Shown: positions 1 through 4,441 of the stretch, piece after piece
Layout of the letters: every line of letters begins with the position of its first letter
Position numbering within the stretch: the first letter of the stretch is position 1
Source of the DNA: a bacterium
Lineage (GTDB): Bacteria > UBA9089 > UBA9088 > JAGUXG01
DNA length: 5,393 bases
NCBI GenBank assembly: GCA_030018505.1
Contig: JASEHO010000106.1
Span: 1-5,393, forward strand
Reading direction: 5' to 3'
Program-made: the position numbers and the translations under genes
The notes under the pieces: model-generated
Told to the model about the DNA's origin: nothing
The model's database searches: none
What the model saw: the letters and a program-made list of their open reading frames with translations, nothing else

Positions 1-20
1 TACACTTTACCTTCACCCAT
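1..20 (-). CDS. 5' end of a gene leaving the window, possibly cobA (uroporphyrinogen-III C-methyltransferase)
   Basis: Only six full codons are visible, reading MGEGKV followed by TA, so residue 7 could be Tyr. The ATG follows the TAA stop of the small upstream ORF with no gap. MGxGKVY is the usual opening of uroporphyrinogen-III C-methyltransferase (CobA/SUMT), whose next residues are normally LVGAGPGD. That resemblance is the only basis for the name and it is weak. No good Shine-Dalgarno sequence precedes the ATG; a GAAGG just inside the frame could serve a GTG start at 5-3 instead. The next 30 bases outside the window would decide it. Confidence 0.3.
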
Positions 21-140
21 TTATAAAAAGCGATCTTTCGCTTTAATCCTTTTTTGCATAAGTTCAGTGATTACAGTAGGTTGCCTGTCATTTAGAATAG
101 CCACATTTGAAATGATAAATGCTAAATTTGCAATTTGCAA
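21..140 (-). CDS. small hypothetical ORF (39 codons, TTG start) or remnant of a lost gene
   Basis: The frame is open from just after an in-frame TAA to the TAA at 23-21, which abuts the ATG of the next gene. A TTG at 140 lies 10 nt downstream of AAGGGGA (GGGG at 151-154), and a GTG at 104 is an alternative. The first third is hydrophobic; the last part is polar and basic, reading TVITELMQKRIKAKDRFL, which looks more like real protein than random translation. I do not recognise a family. The 5' part overlaps AT-rich repeat-like DNA (TTTGCAA twice in tandem), so only the C-terminal part may be genuinely coding. It could be the tail of a gene whose front was deleted. A weak hairpin lies inside its 3' end, which argues against it if that hairpin is a terminator. 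Confidence 0.3.
   Translation of the reverse strand: MQIANLAFIISNVAILNDRQPTVITELMQKRIKAKDRFL
25..55 (-). terminator. possible weak hairpin terminator
   Basis: A 7-bp perfect stem, AAAGCGA (27-33) with TCGCTTT (38-44), encloses a 4-nt loop. On the minus strand it is followed directly by TT and then ATAA, giving a U-run of five counting the stem end. On the plus strand it is followed five bases later by six T. The stem has only three G-C pairs. It sits about 190 bp after the glycosyltransferase stop, where an operon could end, but also inside the 3' end of a possible small ORF. Both cannot easily be true. Confidence 0.3.
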
Positions 141-164
141 TGAATTTTATCCCCTTTTCAGACA

Positions 165-236
165 CTACGAAACTTTCCCTGCTATCCTCGTTTCTGGTGA
201 GTCATAGATATGAGCAATTGAATCAAATCTCTTCAT
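165..236 (-). pseudogene. 23-codon stub of a class I SAM-dependent methyltransferase
   Basis: The ATG at 236-234 overlaps the TGA of the glycosyltransferase (235-233) in an ATGA junction, the arrangement of a translationally coupled operon gene. It reads MKRFDSIAHIYDSPETRIA, then GKVS and a TAG at 167-165. The pattern FDxIAxxYDSPExxxxA is the typical N-terminus of small class I methyltransferases of the UbiE/methyltransf_11 type, just before the first helix and the Gly-rich SAM-binding strand. Nothing resembling the SAM-binding motif follows in any frame; the DNA turns into AT-rich repeat-like sequence. So I read it as the start of a glycan-operon methyltransferase whose remainder has been lost. 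The family call rests on about 20 residues, and a chance ORF remains possible. Confidence 0.45.
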
Positions 237-2026
237 TTCTCTATTTCAAGCCAGACAAAAAACTCTCCCTTCTTTATTCTCTCCCATTTGCCACCTTTAA
301 GCTCAAATGACCTGCCAAAGGTATAAGATGTATCATAGGGAAGGGCAAAGACAGTATCTCCCTCTATGGTAAAGATAAATGTGTTCTTTCCTTTATTAAG
401 GAGAGATGAAGAAAGAGACAGGGGGATGTATTTTATAAGCCCTTCTGTAAATTTAAGGTTAGCATACTCCTTGCTTATTCCGTTTATATCCACCACCAAT
501 CTTCCTGGTGCCTCAGTTGTGCCATACTTAAAGCAAAGCAGTATCTTCTTATAAGAAGAGGGGCTTTCCTTTAACACAAGCTCCTTTTTTACGCTATTAT
601 TCTGGTTAAGCAAAACAGCGTCTCCACCGCCCCAATCATTACTTGTGTCTCTTATGATAAGCCCTTTGTCATTTCTTACATATATCCCCTCTGAATGAAG
701 TAATGGAAAGAAGGTATCAGCTATGGCTTTTTGGTGAACCAGAAGTATAAAAGGGATGAGGATCAGGAAAGAAAAAAGAAGGCTTTTCCATCTTCTTATC
801 CTTATCTTTTCATATAAGGAGAATATAGCTAATCCAGCAAAGGGGATAAATGCAGGTAGGCCTGCTATCCTGTATCTTCCCAAGACAAAAAAAGCCACCA
901 TTGCCATCATAAAGGAGAGCAGAAAAAGACTGAGAAGTAAAGCCCTTCTGTTTCTAAAAGAAAGGATTATCCCAAGCAAGGAGATGGGTGCCACTATGCC
1001 AAAGCCTATAAAAAAGGGCATCTTCGTTAAAGGACCCCAACCCTTTATTTGGTTATAATTCATATTGTTGGCTACCTCAAAAGCACCCCAGAAGAGCAGG
1101 AACTTTCTCCATGTAAGTCTGGCAAAATCCCCTGGTTTTTCCTTTATAAACCTGATCACATCTTCAGTAAACGCTTTATCTCCTATCTCTTCCTGTCTTT
1201 TTGTCAATCTTTCTGAAGGTGAAGGAAAAAGAAATGTTCCATCTGCCTTTTCGTTATTTCCTATCCAAAGGTTTACTGGGCCACTGGTTGAGATAAGGAC
1301 AAACTTCTTTCCATAGATGTAGTTCATTATAGTGGCAGGGGAGATGGTCAATAGAATGACTAAGCAGAGGAAGCCAAACTTCTTTAGCTGAAAGCTGAAA
1401 GCTGAAAGCTGAAAGCTCTTTAACATCCAGATTAAGATAAATGGAAGAAAAAGGAGGATATTCGCTCTGGCAAGGCTAGATAAGCCAATAGCTATTCCTG
1501 CCAGAGCAATCTTCTTGTAAGAGAAGCCATCTTCTAACCTGAGAAGAAGAAAGAGCAAAAGAGCATTTAGGAATGTTGAGAGAAATTCTATAAGCAGAAG
1601 CCCTTCGTGAATAATGAACATATCATAGATAGCAGCAATAAAAAGGCTGATATATCCCACAGGATTCCCAAAGCATCTTTTGGCGATAAGGTAGATAAGA
1701 AAGCAAGTAATTACGCCTAATATATGTTGGATAAACCGAGCGATATATAGGTTGTGTCCAAAAATAAAGTAGATTATAGAGAGAAAATAGGAGTAGAGTG
1801 GTCCATAGTAATAAGGTGCAGGGTGGATTCCTTTCAGTATATCCTGAGCCTGGTTATCATAGGTGAGCATATCTGTCCCTGCTCCAGGATGCCAGAAGGT
1901 TGGGTCGTTTATCTCTATCTGTCCGAGATAGATTATACGAAAGATAAGGCTGGCTAAAAGGAGCGGGATAACAATAAACCATTCTTTATACCATCTCTTC
2001 TGGGTCTTGAGTTTTTTCTTCTTCAT
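233..2026 (-). CDS. GT39-like (PMT_2/ArnT-type) polytopic membrane glycosyltransferase
   Basis: This is a 597-residue integral membrane protein of the GT-C fold, predicted to transfer a sugar from a polyprenyl-phosphate donor to a glycan, lipid or protein on the outer face of the membrane. A basic cytoplasmic start (KKKKLKTQKR) precedes the first helix (about 17-34). The first outer loop has acidic residues Asp41 and Asp52, where the family places its catalytic Asp. GPLYSYFLSIIYFIFG (75-90) and ARFIQHILGVITCFLIYLIA (96-115) match the PMT_2 signature. About ten hydrophobic segments follow, with GRYRIAGLPAF (383-393) typical of the last part. Residues from about 435 to the end form a soluble, beta-rich, presumably extracytoplasmic domain. 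The ATG overlaps the upstream gene's stop (ATGA, 2023-2026), so the two are translationally coupled. Residues 204-214 are encoded by a 7-bp tandem repeat. Donor and acceptor cannot be told from sequence. Confidence 0.85.
   Translation of the reverse strand: MKKKKLKTQKRWYKEWFIVIPLLLASLIFRIIYLGQIEINDPTFWHPGAGTDMLTYDNQAQDILKGIHPAPYYYGPLYSYFLSIIYFIFGHNLYIARFIQHILGVITCFLIYLIAKRCFGNPVGYISLFIAAIYDMFIIHEGLLLIEFLSTFLNALLLFLLLRLEDGFSYKKIALAGIAIGLSSLARANILLFLPFILIWMLKSFQLSAFSFQLKKFGFLCLVILLTISPATIMNYIYGKKFVLISTSGPVNLWIGNNEKADGTFLFPSPSERLTKRQEEIGDKAFTEDVIRFIKEKPGDFARLTWRKFLLFWGAFEVANNMNYNQIKGWGPLTKMPFFIGFGIVAPISLLGIILSFRNRRALLLSLFLLSFMMAMVAFFVLGRYRIAGLPAFIPFAGLAIFSLYEKIRIRRWKSLLFSFLILIPFILLVHQKAIADTFFPLLHSEGIYVRNDKGLIIRDTSNDWGGGDAVLLNQNNSVKKELVLKESPSSYKKILLCFKYGTTEAPGRLVVDINGISKEYANLKFTEGLIKYIPLSLSSSLLNKGKNTFIFTIEGDTVFALPYDTSYTFGRSFELKGGKWERIKKGEFFVWLEIEK
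1386..1417. repeat. heptanucleotide tandem repeat AGCTGAA, 4.6 copies, inside the glycosyltransferase gene
   Basis: Four perfect copies of AGCTGAA (1386-1392, 1393-1399, 1400-1406, 1407-1413) and a partial AGCT (1414-1417). The period of seven is not a multiple of three, so any single-unit change shifts the reading frame. In the minus-strand gene it encodes SFQLSAFSFQL, a loop between two membrane segments. Loss of one unit would bring the TAA at 1386-1384 into frame directly after the repeat. Confidence 0.95.
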
Positions 2027-3015
2027 ACCTTTATTTTTTCAAATAAGGCTATGCCAACAATCATAAGCAGAAGAAGAATGCCCAATGTAACATAAGATAA
2101 AAAGGTTGTGAGAAGACTTAAGGCAACTCCACAAAGACCCAAGATAGACCCAATAATATAGAGAAGAAGAACAGCCCTCCCTTGAGACAATCCAATCTTC
2201 ACAAGCCTATGCGATGTATGGTCTTTTCCGCCTTCACTCACCTTCACGCCACGCACCATTCTTGAGATTATGACCAGGCTTGTATCAAATATAGGAAGAC
2301 TCAAAATAACGATAGGAATGGCAAAGGTTAAGGCAGATGTATTCGTGAATCTAAGCTTTAATCCAATAACAGCCAAAAGGAATCCAAGAAACATACTTCC
2401 TGTATCTCCCATAAATATTTGGGCAGGTTTGAAGTTATATCTAAGGAACCCAAAACAGCTTCCAGCCAGAGCAGCGGACAAGGAGGCAATTAAAAACTGT
2501 CCATTCATTGCAGAAAGGATAAGGAAGAAAGAAGAAGCAATGCCGGCAATTCCAACAGATAAGCCATCCATATTATCTAAAAGATTAAAGGCGTTGGTGA
2601 TGCCTACAACCCATAAAAATGTGATGGGGATATCAATATTCGGATTGTTTGTAAAGGATACCTTCGTACCAAAGATAATAACCAACCAACAGGCTAATAT
2701 TTGGGCAGAGAGCTTCAAAAATGGAGAGATGCTCTTTATATCATCCCATATCCCTACAACAATGATAATAAGAGAGGCAAATAAAACGGTGAGTAGCTCT
2801 ATATTGAATGAACCAAACAAAGAAAAGACAAGCAAAAAGGCAAAGGCTATGGATAGACCACCAAAGAGTGGTATTGGCTCAATATGTATCTTTCTGGCAT
2901 TGGGACGGTCAACCACACCCCATTTCAAGGCAAGTCTTCTAATTATAGGCGTAGTGATAAGTGCACAAGCAAACGAGGCAAGGAATATAAACAAATATAA
3001 ATGTGATTTTGCCAT
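2023..3015 (-). CDS. WecA/TagO-type polyprenyl-phosphate sugar-1-phosphate transferase
   Basis: This 330-residue multi-pass membrane enzyme of the MraY/WecA/TagO family should transfer a HexNAc-1-phosphate (usually GlcNAc) from a UDP-sugar to undecaprenyl phosphate on the cytoplasmic face, the first step of a surface polysaccharide. Family motifs appear in order: DRPNARKIHIEPIPLFGG (36-53); WDDIKSISPFLKL (90-102) with the Asp pair; NAFNLLDNMDGL (141-152); FMGDTGSMFLG (201-211); and the cytoplasmic loop GGKDHTSHRL (262-271), the variant of the C-terminal His motif seen in the WecA-like rather than MraY branch. About ten or eleven hydrophobic segments and the length are normal. The ATG at 3015 is the only plausible start; AAGG sits just 2 nt before it, an unusually short spacing. 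The stop overlaps the next gene by 4 bp, so the pair forms an operon. Whether the product is O-antigen, teichoic-acid-like or exopolysaccharide is unknown. Confidence 0.93.
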   Translation of the reverse strand: MAKSHLYLFIFLASFACALITTPIIRRLALKWGVVDRPNARKIHIEPIPLFGGLSIAFAFLLVFSLFGSFNIELLTVLFASLIIIVVGIWDDIKSISPFLKLSAQILACWLVIIFGTKVSFTNNPNIDIPITFLWVVGITNAFNLLDNMDGLSVGIAGIASSFFLILSAMNGQFLIASLSAALAGSCFGFLRYNFKPAQIFMGDTGSMFLGFLLAVIGLKLRFTNTSALTFAIPIVILSLPIFDTSLVIISRMVRGVKVSEGGKDHTSHRLVKIGLSQGRAVLLLYIIGSILGLCGVALSLLTTFLSYVTLGILLLLMIVGIALFEKIKV

Positions 3016-3032
3016 TACCTTAATTTTAATAT

Positions 3033-3206
3033 TTGAAAGCCAAAAGTGTAAAGCTGAATTCTTTATGTGGGGTTAAAAAACAGGAAAAGCTGGTACAGTA
3101 TAAATGTACCTGCGGAACAGATTGTGAATGCCCTATCATCGAGTTTGATGAAGAGCCAGAGGCGGTGCCTTACTGCTGTGGCGTTCCAATGAAACGGGTA
3201 AAATAG
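3033..3206 (+). CDS. Cys-rich metal-binding microprotein, desulforedoxin-like C-terminus, start uncertain
   Basis: The frame ending at the TAG 3204-3206 contains YKCTCGTDCECPIIEF (3099-3146) and, after an acidic spacer, VPYCCGVPMKRVK. Six cysteines are arranged C-x-C-x3-C-x-C, then 15 residues, then CC. YxC near the start and a CCGxPM ending are hallmarks of desulforedoxin and of the N-terminal domain of desulfoferrodoxin, which bind one iron by four Cys. The first cluster, CxCxxxCxC, instead resembles bacterial metallothioneins. So it probably binds Fe or Zn; the fold is inference. No ATG or GTG lies in frame upstream. The first candidate is TTG at 3033 (57 residues, no ribosome binding site), only 17 bp from the divergent WecA-like gene. 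The natural start may have been lost, or a non-standard start used. Its strand is opposite to its neighbours. Confidence 0.6.
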   Translation: MKAKSVKLNSLCGVKKQEKLVQYKCTCGTDCECPIIEFDEEPEAVPYCCGVPMKRVK

Positions 3207-3210
3207 GGGA

Positions 3211-3278
3211 AGAGATTAACCACTTTAGATCACGGAGGACACAAAGATTTAAAGAATATTTGAGACGGTTCACTTTAG
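3211..3278. repeat. repeat-like intergenic sequence with an 8-bp direct repeat
   Basis: CACTTTAG occurs exactly at 3221-3228 and 3271-3278, 50 bp apart. Between and around the copies is ATTAACCAC and then GGAGGACACAAAGATTTAAA, which resembles the AACCACnGAGGACACAAAG type of short interspersed sequence that I recall from intergenic DNA of several uncultivated bacteria. That recollection needs a genome search. The stretch separates the convergent ends of the Cys-rich microprotein and the SPFH-linked microprotein, and its right copy overlaps the stop of the latter. Confidence 0.4.
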
Positions 3279-3380
3279 CTTTGAAAGCTTGCGGTTAAAT
3301 GGATATGAAACTTGAAAGAGGTTATAGCTCAAGATAAACCAACCAACAATTACAACTGCTATTATAAAAAGGATGTTCAT
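3270..3380 (-). CDS. 36-residue single-pass membrane microprotein coupled to the SPFH gene
   Basis: The ATG at 3380-3378 overlaps the SPFH stop TGA (3379-3377) in an ATGA junction, and AAGGGAA lies just upstream of it within the last SPFH codons, so translational coupling is likely. The product begins MNILFIIAVVIVGWFIL, a clear membrane helix at about residues 3-17. It then has a short tail, SYNLFQVSYPF, ending in NRKLSKLK with five basic residues, so the C-terminus is probably cytoplasmic by the positive-inside rule. I recognise no family. Small membrane partners are common beside SPFH proteins, so it may belong to the same complex. It could instead be the truncated front of a larger protein, because the stop falls in one copy of an 8-bp direct repeat at the edge of repeat-like DNA. 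Confidence 0.55.
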   Translation of the reverse strand: MNILFIIAVVIVGWFILSYNLFQVSYPFNRKLSKLK

Positions 3381-4111
3381 TTTCCCTTGGGTGTTAGAAA
3401 TTTTATTAAAGCAGAAGCTAACCCCTCTACAGCACCACCTCCTCCAGCAACCAATATGTCTGGAACTATCTTTGTTCCCTTTTCAGCAAGGGCAGTAAGG
3501 ATGTTCACCAGGGCTGTTGTTGACTGACCCAGGGCATCAACCTGAAGTTTGTAGGCTTCGGCTCTAGCCATTCCAACTGCTCTAACTTCAGCGGCTCTGG
3601 CTGTGCCTGTCTGGCTTATGTAGGTAGATTCACCCTCTGCCTCTGCCTTTCTGGCTGTTGTCTTGTTATTCTGGATATTGATGCCAACCTGAGATTTAGC
3701 CAGATCAGCTTGCATATCAGCTGTGCCTTTGGCTTTTTCTGTCTCAATCCTCTGGTCCTGAGCATCTTTCTGCTTTTTGTATGTTTCAATCTCCTGGTTA
3801 GCAATCTCTCGTTCAGTCAGCACCTTCACCATTTGTTCAGGAAGAATGACATCCTGAATATAAACACCCCTGGTTTCTACCTCATATTCCTCAAGCTTTT
3901 GCCGTATATGTCTAAAAGCCTCCTCTTGAACCTGTTGCCTCGTTTCTATGAAGCAAATGGCTGGCATACTTTGAATCTTATCCCTAAAGACCTCTAATTG
4001 TTTAGTCTCCAGTCCAAAGGATTGAGGGGTTAATCCTATGTTCTTTTTCACCGACTGTTGATATTCAGGGTCAATAGGGATGCCACAAACCTTATTTTTT
4101 GTAATTACCAA
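3377..4111 (-). CDS. 3' piece of a broken SPFH/band-7 (flotillin-like) gene
   Basis: The frame is open from 4210, but the only start is a TTG at 4111 with a weak AGGA, so this is best read as a gene fragment. Codons above the TTG continue a recognisable family sequence, SDLKTFVENNGQKGVQRPVL and then PPGTLAPIHP. From residue 42 come the end of the SPFH domain (FRDKIQSMPAICFIETRQQV; VETRGVYIQDVILPEQMVKV) and a long charged coiled coil, about 95-190, rich in Glu, Lys, Ala and Gln. A hydrophobic Gly-rich tail (DILVAGGGGAVEGLASALIK) ends it. SPFH proteins form large ring or cage oligomers on membranes and organise membrane domains. The beta-rich SPFH core that should precede FRDKIQ is missing, so two deletions are inferred. 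Without the 5' anchor it would lack membrane attachment. Misassembly is an alternative. Confidence 0.8.
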   Translation of the reverse strand: MVITKNKVCGIPIDPEYQQSVKKNIGLTPQSFGLETKQLEVFRDKIQSMPAICFIETRQQVQEEAFRHIRQKLEEYEVETRGVYIQDVILPEQMVKVLTEREIANQEIETYKKQKDAQDQRIETEKAKGTADMQADLAKSQVGINIQNNKTTARKAEAEGESTYISQTGTARAAEVRAVGMARAEAYKLQVDALGQSTTALVNILTALAEKGTKIVPDILVAGGGGAVEGLASALIKFLTPKGK

Positions 4112-4200
4112 AAATCCTATGGGGTGAATCGGTGCTAATGTTCCAGGCGGAAGAACCGGCCTTTGAACACCCTTTTGCCCATTGTTTTCTACAAAGGTTT

Positions 4201-4356
4201 TTAGATCGGATTATCACCTTTTAGCTTTTTGAAGGAGAACCTTTTGATTACCAGGCCAACCTCAGTCGGCCCAATCACATGGATTGATGGCCACACTATA
4301 ATCAAAACTACCAAAAAGATTACTCCCCCTAATAAAATCCAGCTGATTATACTCAT
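4201..4356 (-). pseudogene. 5' piece of the broken SPFH gene (membrane anchor, frameshifted)
   Basis: This 51-codon ORF starts at ATG 4356 with a strong ribosome binding site. It reads MSIISWILLGGVIFLVV and on to a hydrophobic segment through about residue 24, then IHVIGPTEVGLVIKRFSFKK, KLKGDNPI and TAA. IGPTEVGLVIKRF is the typical membrane-proximal start of flotillin-like SPFH proteins, where the chain leaves the membrane and enters the first beta strand. The rest of the family sequence resumes in a different frame at 4210, as SDLKTF, and the two frames overlap over TCCGATCTAA. The stop is therefore a product of an out-of-frame deletion rather than a natural end. If translated alone it would be a small membrane peptide. 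Confidence 0.7.
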
Positions 4357-4360
4357 TTAT

Positions 4361-4365
4361 CCTCC
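4361..4365 (-). promoter_or_regulatory. strong Shine-Dalgarno sequence for the SPFH gene
   Basis: On the minus strand GGAGG lies four bases (ATAA) before the ATG at 4356. It is the best ribosome binding site in the window and fixes the true start of the SPFH gene here rather than at the downstream TTG 4111. Confidence 0.8.
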
Positions 4366-4418
4366 ATCCTTGTTAATCCTTGAATTACTTATTGCAAGTA
4401 TATTAGATTTTGCAAAAC

Positions 4419-4441
4419 TTTTGTATAAAATTGTTACAAAA
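4419..4441. other. AT-rich inverted repeat at the end of purF
   Basis: TTTTGTA (4419-4425) and TACAAAA (4435-4441) form 7-bp perfect arms around a 9-base spacer, covering the purF stop codon. There is one G-C pair per arm, so a stable terminator is unlikely; an AT-rich protein-binding site or chance are the alternatives. Two copies of the palindrome TTGCAA (4392-4397 and 4410-4415) lie next to it in the same 77-bp gap. Confidence 0.25.

Noticed and set aside
1386..1417. CRISPR-like repeats
   Set aside because: The 7-bp units are in direct tandem without spacers and lie inside a coding region.
3018..3052. Promoter for the WecA-like gene (TTTACA on the minus strand with an AT-rich -10)
   Set aside because: The best -10 with 17-bp spacing matches only three of six bases and would leave almost no leader, so it is not supported well enough to annotate.
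2270..3076. 268-codon plus-strand open frame opposite the WecA-like gene
   Set aside because: It is antisense to a gene with all family motifs, and its translation is a Lys/Pro/Ile-rich sequence with no recognisable domain.
3277..3289. Palindrome AGCTTTGAAAGCT
   Set aside because: A one-base loop cannot form a normal hairpin, and it lies within the coding part of the microprotein; probably chance.
3270..3380. Membrane microprotein as the start of a LemA protein
   Set aside because: A helix followed by YN resembles LemA, but the LR..V..AW motif that should follow is absent.
4195..4215. Programmed ribosomal frameshift joining the two SPFH pieces
   Set aside because: There is no slippery heptamer with a downstream structure, and family sequence also appears to be missing at the join, which frameshifting cannot explain.
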